A DNA stretch of 38,969 nt from Alphaproteobacteria bacterium (GTDB lineage Bacteria; Pseudomonadota; Alphaproteobacteria; Micropepsales; Micropepsaceae). A program made the translations under genes and the position numbers. The notes beneath the pieces were generated by a model that was not told where the DNA came from, ran no database searches, and saw nothing but the letters and a program-made list of their open reading frames with translations. The DNA is taken from assembly GCA_016792565.1 (NCBI GenBank), contig JAEUMK010000067.1, forward strand, positions 1 to 38,969. Direction: 5' to 3'. Below are positions 14,054 through 22,769 of the stretch, one piece after another (the first letter of the stretch is position 1; every line of letters begins with the position of its first letter).

Positions 14054-16123
14054 ATGAGCGATACCAACGCCCACGGATCGAAAACCGGCAGGCCAGACGG
14101 CGGCCCGCGCAACGCCGGGCCGCGCATGATCGCCATCGTCGGACCCTACGGGTCCGGCAAGACGACTCTTCTGGAAAGCCTGCTCCACATGAGCGGTGCG
14201 ACGACGCGCAAGGGATCGCTGACCGCCGGCAACACGGTCGGTGATTCCAGCGCCGAGGCGCGGGCCCGCCAGATGTCGACCGAACCCAACACCGCCGTGA
14301 CGACCTGGCTGGGCGATCAATACGCCTTCGTCGATTGCCCCGGCTCGATCGAATTCCTCAACGACACGCTGGCCGTCATCGCCGCCGCGGACGCCGCGGT
14401 CGTGGTCACCGAGCCCGATCCCGCCAAGGCGCAGATGCTGCAGCCTTTCCTGAAGGCGCTGGACGATGCCGGCGTGCCGCATCTGGTCTTCGTCAACAAG
14501 ATCGACAAGGCGCAAGGACAGATCCGCGACCTGCTGAGCGATCTGCAGCCGATGAGCGCGACGCCGCTGGTGCTGCGCCAGGTGCCGATCCGCGAGAACG
14601 GCGTCGTCACGGGCTATGTCGACCTGGCGCTGGAACGGGCGCATGTCTATCGCGAGCACGCGCCGTCGGAAGTCGTCGAGATGCCGGCCGGCATCGCCGA
14701 CCGCGAGCGCGAGGCGCGGTTCCAGATGCTGGAGAAGCTCGCCGACTATGACGATCACCTGATGGAGGAATTGCTGTCGGACATCGAGCCGCCGGCCGAC
14801 GAGATCTTCGCCGACCTGGCGCGCGAGCTGCGCGAGGGGCTGATCGTGCCGGTGCTGATCGGCAGCGCCGAACGCGACCACGGCGTGCGCCGGCTGCTGA
14901 AGACGCTGCGCCACGACACGCCGGCCGTGGCGGCGACGGCGGCCCGCCTGGGAGTCGTAGGGGGCGACGTCGCGCAGGTGATCCGCACCAGCCATTCGGG
15001 GCAGGGCAAGCTGTCGCTCGCCCGGGTGCTGTCGGGCAGCCTGAAGGACGGCGCGACGGTGTACAGCGCCGGGGGCGGCGAGGGCCGGATCGGCGGCATG
15101 TTCCATCCCTTCGGCGACAAGCTCGCCAAGGTCGCCGCCGCGGCGGCCGGCGACCTGGTGGCGCTGGGGCGGCTGGATGCGGTCCACACCGGCGACACGC
15201 TGTCGACCGCCAAGGGCGTCGCGGCGCTGAAGCGGCCGGCGGCGCCGGAGCCGGTCCATGCGCTGGCGATCGCCGTCGCCGACCGCAAGGACGAGGTGAA
15301 GCTGACCGCGGCGCTGGCCAAGCTCGCCGAGGAGGATCCCTCGCTGGCGGTCCGCCACGACGCCGAACTCCATGAACTGGTGCTGGCCGGGCAGGGCGAG
15401 ATCCACCTGAAGGTCGCGCTCGACCGGCTCGCCTCGAAATTCGGCCTGAAAGTGACTGCCAGGGCGCCGCGCGTGCCCTACCGCGAAACCATCCGGGGGA
15501 GGCTGACCCAGCATGCGCGGCACAAGAAGCAGTCGGGCGGGCATGGCCAGTTCGCCGACATCACGGTGGAGATCCGGCCGCTGCCGCGCGGCGAGGGCTT
15601 CGTCTTCGAGGACCGCGTCACCGGCGGCGCGGTGCCCCGGCAGTTCATCCCCTCGGTCGAGAAGGGGGTGCGCGAGGCGCTGGAGAAGGGAGCCTTCGGC
15701 TTCCCGGTGGTCGATGTCGCGGTCGCCCTGCTGGACGGCAAGTATCACGACGTCGATTCCTCGAACGAGGCCTTCATCATCGCCGGGCGGCTGGCGATCC
15801 ACGAGGCGCTGCCGAACTGCGCCCCGGTCCTGCTGGAACCGGTCATGGCGGTCGAGATCGCCGTGCCGTCCGCCGCCACCTCGGCGGTCAACGGCATGGT
15901 CTCGGGCCGGCGGGGGCATATTCTCGGCTTCGACGCGCGCGAGGGCTGGCCGGGCTGGGACGTCGTGAAGGCCCAGCTGCCGCAGTCGGAGCTGCAATCC
16001 CTGATCGTGGAGCTTCGTTCCGCAACCCAGGGCGTCGGCAGCTACACCGCCCGCTTCGACCATCTGGCCGAGCTGGTCGGGCGTCCGGCCGACGCGGCGC
16101 TGGCTCATGCCAGGGCGGCCTAG
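14054..16123 (+). CDS. EF-G-like translational GTPase paralogue
   Basis: 689 residues with the complete five-domain layout of elongation factor G. G1 is GPYGSGKT (30-37), G4 NKID (148-151) and G5-like GSAERDHG. Domain IV keeps HKKQSGGHGQF and the tip region DGKYHDVDSSNEAF; domain V keeps LRSATQGVGSYTARFDHL. It departs from true FusA in the switches: switch I has EPNTAVTT instead of RGITI, and G3 is DCPGS (94-98) instead of DTPGH, so the catalytic His is Ser 98. No rpsL, rpsG or tuf gene is nearby, so it is not the housekeeping str-operon copy. It is probably an EF-G-like factor with altered GTP hydrolysis. ATG 14054 has AGAGGAGA upstream. Confidence 0.93.
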   Translation: MSDTNAHGSKTGRPDGGPRNAGPRMIAIVGPYGSGKTTLLESLLHMSGATTRKGSLTAGNTVGDSSAEARARQMSTEPNTAVTTWLGDQYAFVDCPGSIEFLNDTLAVIAAADAAVVVTEPDPAKAQMLQPFLKALDDAGVPHLVFVNKIDKAQGQIRDLLSDLQPMSATPLVLRQVPIRENGVVTGYVDLALERAHVYREHAPSEVVEMPAGIADREREARFQMLEKLADYDDHLMEELLSDIEPPADEIFADLARELREGLIVPVLIGSAERDHGVRRLLKTLRHDTPAVAATAARLGVVGGDVAQVIRTSHSGQGKLSLARVLSGSLKDGATVYSAGGGEGRIGGMFHPFGDKLAKVAAAAAGDLVALGRLDAVHTGDTLSTAKGVAALKRPAAPEPVHALAIAVADRKDEVKLTAALAKLAEEDPSLAVRHDAELHELVLAGQGEIHLKVALDRLASKFGLKVTARAPRVPYRETIRGRLTQHARHKKQSGGHGQFADITVEIRPLPRGEGFVFEDRVTGGAVPRQFIPSVEKGVREALEKGAFGFPVVDVAVALLDGKYHDVDSSNEAFIIAGRLAIHEALPNCAPVLLEPVMAVEIAVPSAATSAVNGMVSGRRGHILGFDAREGWPGWDVVKAQLPQSELQSLIVELRSATQGVGSYTARFDHLAELVGRPADAALAHARAA

Positions 16124-16159
16124 AAGGCGGCGTAACAAAGGGTGAGGTGACGGCGCCGG

Positions 16160-16846
16160 GTGCGTTTCGTATCCGGCGCCATGGCTTCATCACCCTGCGA
16201 CCTCGTGATCTTCGACTGCGACGGCGTCCTCGTGGACAGCGAGGCGATCGCCAACGCGACGCTGGCCGCGGCGCTGTCCGAATGGGGGCTGGCGATCACC
16301 GGGGCCGAGGCCCGGGCCCGCTGGATCGGGCGGTCGATGAAGAGCGTCGGGATCGAACTGCGGGCGGAACTGGGCGACCGCCTGCCCGACGGGTGGCTTG
16401 AGGAGGTCGAGGCGCGCGACTTCGCGCTCTTCCGCGAGCGGCTGGAGGCGGTGCCGCATGTGCGCGGGGCCGTCGAGGCGGTGCAGGCGGCGGGGCTGGC
16501 GACCTGTGTGGCGTCGTCGGGCTCGCACGCCAAGATGGAGGTGACGCTGGGCGTCACCGGCCTCAGGCCTCTGTTCGAGGGGCGCGTCTTCTCCGCCCGC
16601 GAGGTGGCGCGGGGAAAGCCGCATCCGGATCTGTTCCTCTACGCGGCCGCCCGGATGGGCGTGCCGGCCGAGCGGGCGGTGGTGATCGAGGACAGTCCGG
16701 CCGGCGTCGCCGGGGCGGTCGCGGCCGGGATGCGGGTGCTCGGCTATGCCGGGGATGCGCTGACCGAGCGGGAGGCCCTGGCGGCGGCCGGCGCGGTCCT
16801 GTTCGACGACATGCGCGAGGTGCCGCGCCTGCTCGGGCTGGGGTGA
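16160..16846 (+). CDS. HAD superfamily (subfamily IA) phosphatase
   Basis: 228 residues. Motif I is FDCDGVLVDSE (nucleophile D19 and D21), motif II is the Ser in CVASSGS, motif III the Lys in ARGKPHPDLF and motif IV IEDSPAGV. The helical cap between motifs I and II makes it subfamily IA, akin to phosphoglycolate phosphatase, beta-phosphoglucomutase and sugar-phosphate phosphatases such as YieH; substrate is undetermined. The chosen start is GTG 16160 with GAGGTG about 10 nt upstream; ATG 16181 would give 221 residues and a family-typical N-terminus. It follows the EF-G-like gene by 36 nt on the same strand and may be cotranscribed. Confidence 0.92.
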   Translation: MRFVSGAMASSPCDLVIFDCDGVLVDSEAIANATLAAALSEWGLAITGAEARARWIGRSMKSVGIELRAELGDRLPDGWLEEVEARDFALFRERLEAVPHVRGAVEAVQAAGLATCVASSGSHAKMEVTLGVTGLRPLFEGRVFSAREVARGKPHPDLFLYAAARMGVPAERAVVIEDSPAGVAGAVAAGMRVLGYAGDALTEREALAAAGAVLFDDMREVPRLLGLG

Positions 16847-16851
16847 AAGAA

Positions 16852-16874
16852 CGGCCGGGCGCGAGGCCCGGCCG
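16852..16874 (+). terminator. Terminator-like hairpin after HAD gene
   Basis: Perfect 9-bp stem CGGCCGGGC/GCCCGGCCG with a 5-nt loop, beginning 6 nt after the HAD stop. There is no T-tract, so it could be a weak terminator or an mRNA 3' stabiliser. Confidence 0.55.
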
Positions 16875-17054
16875 AAGGTGGCTTGAGGGAGGCGCGGCCG
16901 TCCGGAAAACCTCCGGCCGGTCGCGAAACGCACCGCAGATCGTGCGGATCATTAATGCAAATGACATGCAGATGCACACATGATCCTCTGTATTGTCCAT
17001 TACAGGGGAAAGTGCAACCAGATTTGCGACTTGCTCGCAATAATTGAGATATCC

Positions 17055-17211
17055 GAATCGAGTCAGATGGTTGCGCGACGATCCTCAGGGATCGATTCGG
17101 GTGCTTCGGAGGTTGAGTCGGGATGCTGCGAAATTGAGTCCGGGCGCTGCGATCCCGATTCAGGTGCCGCCGGTCTGGCCCGGCGCGACGAAATCATGAG
17201 TCCGCAGAGTC
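17055..17211. promoter_or_regulatory. Cluster of eight GANTC sites
   Basis: GANTC pentamers start at 17055, 17060, 17094, 17115, 17136, 17157, 17198 and 17207. GANTC is the recognition site of CcrM-type adenine methyltransferases. Four copies are spaced exactly 21 bp (two helical turns) because they open each unit of a 21-bp repeat. The next interval is 41 bp, close to twice that. Sites are seen; any regulatory role is inferred. Confidence 0.7.
17094..17177. repeat. Four 21-bp degenerate tandem repeats
   Basis: Units 17094-17114, 17115-17135, 17136-17156 and 17157-17177. Each begins GA(T/G)TC followed by a G-rich GGTGCT- or GGATGCTGC-like segment. The second half diverges, while the leading GANTC is invariant. 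Not a CRISPR: no unique spacers separate the units. Confidence 0.75.
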
Positions 17212-17333
17212 GCATGGCGCCGCACGTTGTCACCCTGTGCCGGTTCGCGGCCGCCGGCCCGAACGCTGTTCGCGGGACAGGCCGCAAACGACCCGTCCGC
17301 CCGTCGGCTCGCGCCCCGACATCAGAACAGTGT

Positions 17334-18302
17334 TTATTCGGCGGCGGCCGCGGCGTGGTCGTGCCCGGCTACCGCGAGGAAGCGTTCGGCCTCGAGCGCC
17401 GCCATGCAGCCCATGCCGGCGGCGGTGACGGCCTGGCGGAACACCTTGTCGGTCACGTCGCCCGCCGCGAAGACGCCGGGGATCGCGGTGGCGGTCGAGT
17501 CCGGGGCCTTCAGAAGATAGCCCTCCTCGTCCATCGGGAGCTGGCCCTTGAAGATCTCGGTCGCCGGGACGTGGCCGATGGCGACGAAGAGGCCGTCGGC
17601 CGCCAGCGTGCCGGTCGCGCCGGTCTTGAGGTTCCGCAGAGTCACCCCGGTGACCGAGACCGGGTCGGCCGTGCCGGTGATGTCGACGACCGCGCTGTCC
17701 CAGACGACCGAGACCTTGGGGTTGGCGAGGAGACGCGCCTGGTTGGTCTTGTCGGCACGCAGGCTGTCGCGGCGGTGGACGAGGGTCACCTTCGAGGCGA
17801 AGTTGGTCAGGAACAGCGCCTCCTCGACGGCGGAGTTGCCGCCGCCGACGACCACGACCTCCTTGCCGCGATAGAAGAAGCCGTCGCAGGTCGCGCAGGC
17901 CGAGACGCCATGGCCCTGGAAATGCTGCTCGGCGGGCAGGCCCAGCCACTTGGCCTGGGCGCCGGTCGCGATCACCAGAGCGTCGCAGGTGTAGATCGCG
18001 CCGTCGTCGCCCCACAGCCGGAAGGGGCGGCGGGAGAGATCGACCTTCACCACCGTATCGTGGACGAACTCGGTGCCGACGTGGCGGGCCTGCGCCTCCA
18101 TCTGCTCCATCAGCCAGGGGCCCTGAACGGCCTCGGCGAAGCCGGGGAAGTTCTCCACCTCGGTGGTGATGGTGAGCTGTCCGCCGGGCTGCATGCCGTG
18201 GATCAGGAGCGGCTGGAGCATGGCGCGGGCGGCATAGATGGCCGCCGTGTAGCCGGCGGGGCCGGAGCCCAGAACGATGACTTTGGCGTGGCGTTCGGCC
18301 AT
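17334..18302 (-). CDS. trxB: Thioredoxin reductase
   Basis: 322-residue FAD- and NADPH-dependent flavoenzyme that reduces thioredoxin in the cytoplasm. FAD-binding GSGPAGYTAAIYAARA (from residue 12), the redox CATC pair at 136-139 (ACATCDGFFYR), NADPH-binding VVGGGNSAVEEA and the late FAD motif AAGDVTD are all intact; length is typical. The C-terminus ends in an Ala/His-rich run (DHAAAAAE). ATG 18302, stop TAA at 17334. It is divergent from lrp, a trxB–lrp pairing that I recall from Rhizobiales. Confidence 0.97.
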   Translation of the reverse strand: MAERHAKVIVLGSGPAGYTAAIYAARAMLQPLLIHGMQPGGQLTITTEVENFPGFAEAVQGPWLMEQMEAQARHVGTEFVHDTVVKVDLSRRPFRLWGDDGAIYTCDALVIATGAQAKWLGLPAEQHFQGHGVSACATCDGFFYRGKEVVVVGGGNSAVEEALFLTNFASKVTLVHRRDSLRADKTNQARLLANPKVSVVWDSAVVDITGTADPVSVTGVTLRNLKTGATGTLAADGLFVAIGHVPATEIFKGQLPMDEEGYLLKAPDSTATAIPGVFAAGDVTDKVFRQAVTAAGMGCMAALEAERFLAVAGHDHAAAAAE

Positions 18303-18389
18303 GGCCCGACTCCGCTGATGCTGATTGTCCTCTAGTTAGGCGGTCGGGTGCGGCCCCGCAATCGCACGGTCTTTTGCGGCAAATAGTTG

Positions 18390-18418
18390 CGGTCCGGCGA
18401 AATAATGTTGCCGGACCG
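18390..18418. promoter_or_regulatory. Inverted repeat between trxB and lrp
   Basis: Perfect 9-bp arms CGGTCCGGC and GCCGGACCG flank an 11-nt AT-rich centre (GAAATAATGTT). It lies 50 nt upstream of the lrp ATG at 18468 and 88 nt from the trxB start. Lrp-family regulators often bind their own divergent promoter, so an operator for Lrp autoregulation or trxB control is plausible; an mRNA hairpin in the lrp leader is the alternative. Confidence 0.5.
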
Positions 18419-18467
18419 GGTGCGATCGGGTTTAAGGCGTTTCGCGCAAGCGCCTTGGGGAATCGCG

Positions 18468-18944
18468 ATGCAACGCATCAAGCTGGACTCGATCGACCGC
18501 AAGATCCTGGCGGAACTGCAGGCCGACGGACGGATGACGAATGTGGAACTCGCCAAGCGGGTCCAGATCTCGCCGCCGCCCTGCCTGCGGCGGGTGCGGG
18601 CGCTGGAAGAGGCGGGCTTCATCAAGGGCTATCACGCCCAGCTCGACGCGAAGGCGCTGGGATTCGAGGTCGGGGTCTTCGTGATGGTCGGACTGTCGAG
18701 CCAGGCCGACACCGACCTCAAGGCGTTCGAGGAGCAGGCCCGCAAGTGGCCCATCGTGCGCGAGTGCTACATGCTGAACGGGCAGGACGACTACATCCTG
18801 CGCTGCGTGGCGCCCGACCTCTCGGCGTTCCAGACGTTCCTGACCGAGGAACTGACGAAGGCGAAGAACGTCGCCCATGTGAAGACCTCGCTGATCGTGC
18901 GGACCTCGAAGGACGAGCCGGGCGTGCCGGTGCCGATGCGCTGA
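18468..18944 (+). CDS. lrp: Lrp/AsnC family transcriptional regulator
   Basis: 158 residues. An N-terminal AsnC-type helix-turn-helix (about 6-65; DSIDRKILAELQADGRMTNV, then SPPPCLRRVRALEEAGFIKGY) precedes the RAM ligand-binding domain (about 72-150; GQDDYILRCVAPDLSAFQTF). These proteins form octamers that sense amino acids. The frame is open upstream, but ATG 18468 gives the canonical MQRIKLDSIDRKIL start. It is divergent from trxB, with a strong inverted repeat between them. Confidence 0.95.
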   Translation: MQRIKLDSIDRKILAELQADGRMTNVELAKRVQISPPPCLRRVRALEEAGFIKGYHAQLDAKALGFEVGVFVMVGLSSQADTDLKAFEEQARKWPIVRECYMLNGQDDYILRCVAPDLSAFQTFLTEELTKAKNVAHVKTSLIVRTSKDEPGVPVPMR

Positions 18945-19042
18945 CGCCGGCCGCCTGCTTTCGCAGCCCTTAACGTCAACGCGCGCATTCGACTCGCCTT
19001 CGCCAGTCTTTGTCAAAGCGGCCGCGCTAGGCTGCCCGCATC

Positions 19043-20446
19043 ATGACAGCGACAACGGTCCGCGCACGGCTGCAGAACTGGTATTGGCCGGCCGACGCCG
19101 CCTTGCGTCAGCGGCGCCTGGAACAGCTCAATCTGACCGTCGGCGGAACGCGCGGCACGCTGAAGCCGGCCTTCGTCAATGTCGCCGGCATCGCGGCGCT
19201 GGCCGCGCAATGGCATAGTCCGGTTCTGGTCGGCGTCTGGGCGGCGGTGGCGATCGCCATGATCCTCACCTCGCGCCTCGTCCTGCGCCCGATGGCGGCC
19301 AGGTTTGCGCGGCCCGAAACCTATGCGCGCTGCAATGCGCTGCATCTGGCGGGATCGACGGTGTTCGTGCTCGCCTTCGCGGCGGCCGGCCCGCTCTTCT
19401 GGGTCAGCGGCGAGCCGCTCAACCACGTCTTCCTGCTGCTGGTCCTGGTGGTTTCCGCAACGCTGGGGGTCGCCCAGACCGGCCCCCATCTGCCGCTCGG
19501 GATGACCGCGTATCTCTATCTGGTTCCGGCGATCGCCCTCTGCCTGGCCGAGGGGGGACTGACCTACTACGTTCTCGCGCTGCTGGGCGCTTCGGTCGGG
19601 CACATGATGTTCGCCGCGATGGTCCGCGCCGCTCACGCGACGGAGGCCCTGCTGGACCTGCGCGCCTCGGAGCGAAAGCTGCTCGCAACGCAGGAGGAGC
19701 TTGTCGTCCAGCTGCGCGCCGCGAACCGGGCGAAGGCCGAGTTCCTCGCCCACATGAGCCACGAACTGCGCACGCCGCTCAACGCGGTGATCGGCTTCTC
19801 CGACCTGATGCGGCTGGAGATGATGGGACCGATCGGAACGCCGGTCTATCTGGACTATCTCAACGACATCAACGCCAGCGGGGCGCATCTGCTGAAGGTC
19901 ATCAGCGAGATCCTCGACATGTCGAAGATCGAGGCCGGCAAGCTGGAACTGAAGGAAACCGAGAGCGACCTGCGCGACGCCTTCGCCGATGCGTTCGGCA
20001 TGCTGCGCCTCAGGGCCCGCGACGGCGGCGTCGTCCTGACGAACGCGATCTGCGAGGACCTGAGGGTCGTCGCCGACGACACCGCGCTGCGGCAGGTCGC
20101 CCTCAACGTGGTCATGAACGCGATCAAGTTCACGCCCGAGGGCGGGCGCGTCGAGGTTTCGGCGGCGATCGGTCCGGACGGCGGCATCGCGATCTGCGTC
20201 GCCGATACCGGCTGCGGGATCCGCGCCGAGGATATCGAGCGCGTGTTCGAGCCGTTCGGACAGGGCCGCCACGATATCGCGGCGAAGGAGCGCGGCACCG
20301 GGCTCGGCCTGCCGATCGTGCGCAGCCTGATGCGCGCGCATGGCGGCGACGCGCACCTGGAGAGCGCGCCGGGCCGGGGCACGACCGTCACGCTGACCCT
20401 GCCGAAAGAGCGCGTTCTGGCCGCACCGCAGGCGCAGGCGGCCTAG
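19043..20446 (+). CDS. Membrane sensor histidine kinase (orphan)
   Basis: 467 residues. The N-terminal sensor (about 40-195) has about six hydrophobic segments with short loops and no large periplasmic domain, so it probably senses through the membrane. A short coiled coil (about 200-232) leads to the H-box FLAHMSHELRTPLNAVIGFSD (phospho-His 240), N-box NVVMNAIKFTPEGG, G1 VADTGCGI, F-box FEPFGQG and G2 GTGLGLPIV. The HELRTPLNAVIGFS H-box resembles the alphaproteobacterial PleC/DivJ/PdhS group. There is no response regulator beside it. ATG 19043. Its TAG stop overlaps the stop of the MFS gene on the other strand. Confidence 0.93.
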   Translation: MTATTVRARLQNWYWPADAALRQRRLEQLNLTVGGTRGTLKPAFVNVAGIAALAAQWHSPVLVGVWAAVAIAMILTSRLVLRPMAARFARPETYARCNALHLAGSTVFVLAFAAAGPLFWVSGEPLNHVFLLLVLVVSATLGVAQTGPHLPLGMTAYLYLVPAIALCLAEGGLTYYVLALLGASVGHMMFAAMVRAAHATEALLDLRASERKLLATQEELVVQLRAANRAKAEFLAHMSHELRTPLNAVIGFSDLMRLEMMGPIGTPVYLDYLNDINASGAHLLKVISEILDMSKIEAGKLELKETESDLRDAFADAFGMLRLRARDGGVVLTNAICEDLRVVADDTALRQVALNVVMNAIKFTPEGGRVEVSAAIGPDGGIAICVADTGCGIRAEDIERVFEPFGQGRHDIAAKERGTGLGLPIVRSLMRAHGGDAHLESAPGRGTTVTLTLPKERVLAAPQAQAA

Positions 20447-21672
20447 CGGCCGCGCTGTCGCGTCGCCTGCCAGGCGACGCCCAGAGCCAGAACATTGAGA
20501 AGGGCGGCCACGACAAAGGCCGCACCGGGCACGCCGAACGAGGCGCCCGCACCCAGCGCCCAGGCGAAGACCTGGCTGAAGAGGATGGGGCCGATCATGC
20601 CGGCGATGCCGATGGCGCTGGACAGCGCGCCCTGGAGCTTGCCCTGGTCGTTGCCGCTGACCCGGCGGGTGATGAGCGCCTGCAAAGCCGGTCCCATGAT
20701 GCCGGCGAGCGACTGAAAGGCGATGCCGGCGAGAAAGACCCAGCCGTTCGGCGCGAAGGCATAGGTCAGCATGCCGGCGATCGAGAAGAGCAGGCCTATC
20801 CGCAGCGCCAGCGGCTCGCCGAAGAATCGCACGACATGGCGCACCAGCCCCATCTGCACGACGATGTTGCCGATGCCGATGGCGGCCAGCATCAGCCCGA
20901 CATCGCGTTCGGTCCAGCCGAAGCGGAACGAGGCGTAGAGCACCGAGGTGGTGGGGATCACCCAGAATGCGGTGTTCCAGATGATCGAGACGGCGGCCAG
21001 CCAGACGACCTCGCCGTGGGCGCGCAGGAAGCCGAGCGAGCCGAGCGGATTGGCCTTGGCGAGCACGAAGGCCGAGCGCCGCTCGGGCGGCAGGGATTCG
21101 GGCAGCACGAACCAGCCATAGGCGGCATTGAGCAGGCAGAGGCCCGCGGCGATCCAGAAGGGCAGGCGCGGATCGAACTCGCCGGCGATGCCGCCGAGCG
21201 CCGGGCCGAACACGAAGCCGAAGCCGAACGCGGCGCCGACAAGTCCGAACCTCTGGGCCCGCTTCTCGGGCGGCGTCACGTCGGCGATATAGGCGTTGGC
21301 GGTGGAGAAGCTGGCGGCCGTGATGCCCGAGATCAGCCGTCCGACGAAGAGCCACCAGAGGGTCGGGGCCAGCGCCATCAGGATGAAGTCGAGGCCGTGG
21401 CCGAACATCGAGATGAGCAGGACCGGGCGCCGGCCGAAGCGGTCGGAGAGGGCGCCCAGAACGGGCGAAAAGAAGAACTGGGCGGCGGCGAAGACGAGGC
21501 CGAAATAGCCGTAGAAGGCCGCCGCCGATGCCTGGTCCGCCTCGAACTCCAGGACCAGATGCGGCAGCACGGGGATGACGATGCCCATCGCCAGCACGTC
21601 GATCACGACGGTGATGAAGATGAAGACGACCGCCGCCTGACGGCGCGGAGGCTGGGCGGCGGGCGCGGTCAT
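20443..21672 (-). CDS. MFS transporter, TetA/DHA1-like
   Basis: 409-residue inner-membrane protein with 12 predicted membrane helices. Helix 1 carries an Asp ([16 protein letters not shown]), and loop 2-3 has the MFS motif [15 protein letters not shown] (73-86); motif-C-like [12 protein letters not shown] lies in helix 5. This pattern is that of the drug:H+ antiporter-1 class around tetracycline exporters, but many chromosomal members have other substrates. ATG 21672 was chosen, 7 nt after the stop of the glycosyltransferase; a start at 21711 would overlap that gene. Third gene of the probable greA–lpcC–MFS operon, so an envelope-related substrate is conceivable. Confidence 0.92.
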   Translation of the reverse strand: MTAPAAQPPRRQAAVVFIFITVVIDVLAMGIVIPVLPHLVLEFEADQASAAAFYGYFGLVFAAAQFFFSPVLGALSDRFGRRPVLLISMFGHGLDFILMALAPTLWWLFVGRLISGITAASFSTANAYIADVTPPEKRAQRFGLVGAAFGFGFVFGPALGGIAGEFDPRLPFWIAAGLCLLNAAYGWFVLPESLPPERRSAFVLAKANPLGSLGFLRAHGEVVWLAAVSIIWNTAFWVIPTTSVLYASFRFGWTERDVGLMLAAIGIGNIVVQMGLVRHVVRFFGEPLALRIGLLFSIAGMLTYAFAPNGWVFLAGIAFQSLAGIMGPALQALITRRVSGNDQGKLQGALSSAIGIAGMIGPILFSQVFAWALGAGASFGVPGAAFVVAALLNVLALGVAWQATRQRGR

Positions 21673-21679
21673 CGGCGGG

Positions 21680-22750
21680 TCAGGATCTCCAGACCTTCTC
21701 ATAGACGGCATTCATCGCCGCCGCCTCGTTGGCGAGCGTGTGCTCGGCGAGCGCCTTGGCGCGGCCGGCGCGGCCCATGGCGGCGGCCCGCGCGGGATCG
21801 GCCATCAGCGGCTCGATACCGGCGACGAGCGCGTCCAGATCGTCCGGCGGCACGATCGTTCCGGTCGCGCCCTCGGCGACCAGATAGGGCGCAGCGCCGG
21901 TGCGCGTCGCCACCACCGCCGCGCCGGAGGCCATCGCCTCGAGCGGCGTCAGGCCGAAGCCTTCGTTCCGCATCGGCGCGACGTAGAGGAGGATGCGGCG
22001 GAACCACAACGGAACCTCTCCCTGCGGCCGCTCGCCGAGCAGGGCGATGCGGTTCTCCATGCCCGCCTCGGCAATGCGGCGCTTGAGGGCGGCGACGAAG
22101 CCGGCCTCCTCCCAGGCCATCAGGCCGGTGACGACGGCGGTCCAGTCGGGATATTTCGGCAGCAGGCGGATCATCGCCTCGACGAAGAGATCGGTGCCCT
22201 TCTGGTGGCGGACCCGGCCGAAGACGCCGACGCCGTAGCGCCCGGGCAGGCCGCTTTCGGCCCAGGCGGCGTCGCGGTCGGGGGCGGGCTGGAACTTCTG
22301 CGGATCGACGCCGTGATGGACGATGTGGACCGGCACATCGACATCGACGAAGGCGGCCGAGTATTCCGACGGCGTGACGATGGCGTCCATCCGGCGCATC
22401 AGCCAGCGGGTGAGGCCGGTGCGTTTCCTCTGCGCCGCGCTGGTGAAGATGAGCTTCCACTTCTGGCGCAGCACATGGCGCAGGACGAGGCCGATGAGCA
22501 TCTCGTCGTTGCGCCGCGCGTGCCAGATGCGGTGGGTCAGCCCGCCGGGCGGCCGCGACCAGCCGCGGGTCAGCAACTGGAGCACGCCGATGCGCGGCAC
22601 CTCGGGCGGCAGATAGGGGCCGGCGCTGGCGATGGCGAGCGACTTCGCCTGCTCGGGCACCACCGCAACGATCGACGCGGTGCCGCCCGAATAGCGGTAG
22701 TGCAGGCTGGGCGCGACGGCCGCGATCCGGCGCAGGTCGGCTTTGCTCAT
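21680..22750 (-). CDS. lpcC: LpcC/LpsB-like LPS-core glycosyltransferase
   Basis: 356-residue GT4 enzyme. Signature stretches are LIFTSAAQRKRTGLTRWLM, VHHGVDPQKFQP, GVFGRVRHQKGTDLFVEA and RNEGFGLTPLEAMASG (E-x7-E). The FTSAAQR and HGVD patterns match rhizobial LpcC/LpsB, which transfer mannose to the Kdo of the LPS inner core from GDP-mannose. Context agrees: from memory, lpsB lies next to greA in Sinorhizobium. greA is 19 nt upstream on the same strand and an MFS gene starts 7 nt downstream. The naming rests on motif and neighbour recall, so sugar specificity is likely but unproven. Confidence 0.82.
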   Translation of the reverse strand: MSKADLRRIAAVAPSLHYRYSGGTASIVAVVPEQAKSLAIASAGPYLPPEVPRIGVLQLLTRGWSRPPGGLTHRIWHARRNDEMLIGLVLRHVLRQKWKLIFTSAAQRKRTGLTRWLMRRMDAIVTPSEYSAAFVDVDVPVHIVHHGVDPQKFQPAPDRDAAWAESGLPGRYGVGVFGRVRHQKGTDLFVEAMIRLLPKYPDWTAVVTGLMAWEEAGFVAALKRRIAEAGMENRIALLGERPQGEVPLWFRRILLYVAPMRNEGFGLTPLEAMASGAAVVATRTGAAPYLVAEGATGTIVPPDDLDALVAGIEPLMADPARAAAMGRAGRAKALAEHTLANEAAAMNAVYEKVWRS

Positions 22751-22769
22751 GGCGCCGGGCGCCCGAACG

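Larger units (their letters stand above)
16847..17333. other. Long gap between convergent genes
   Basis: 487 bp between the 3' ends of the HAD and trxB genes. It holds a terminator-like hairpin (16852-16874), an AT-richer stretch (about 16940-17060) with two small dyads (16985-17008, arms CCTCTGTA/TACAGGGG; 17024-17040, TTGCGA/TCGCAA), and the GANTC cluster at 17055-17211. Open frames crossing it are repeat-driven or extensions of shadow frames, so no protein gene is called. Confidence 0.7.

Noticed and set aside
17094-17177. Possible CRISPR array
   Set aside because: Units are directly adjacent, degenerate and lack spacers; no cas genes in the window.
16980-18335. 451-codon frame running from the GANTC region across trxB
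   Set aside because: Most of it is antisense to trxB. The repeated SG-C-E-E heptads at its start come from the 21-bp DNA repeat, not from a protein.
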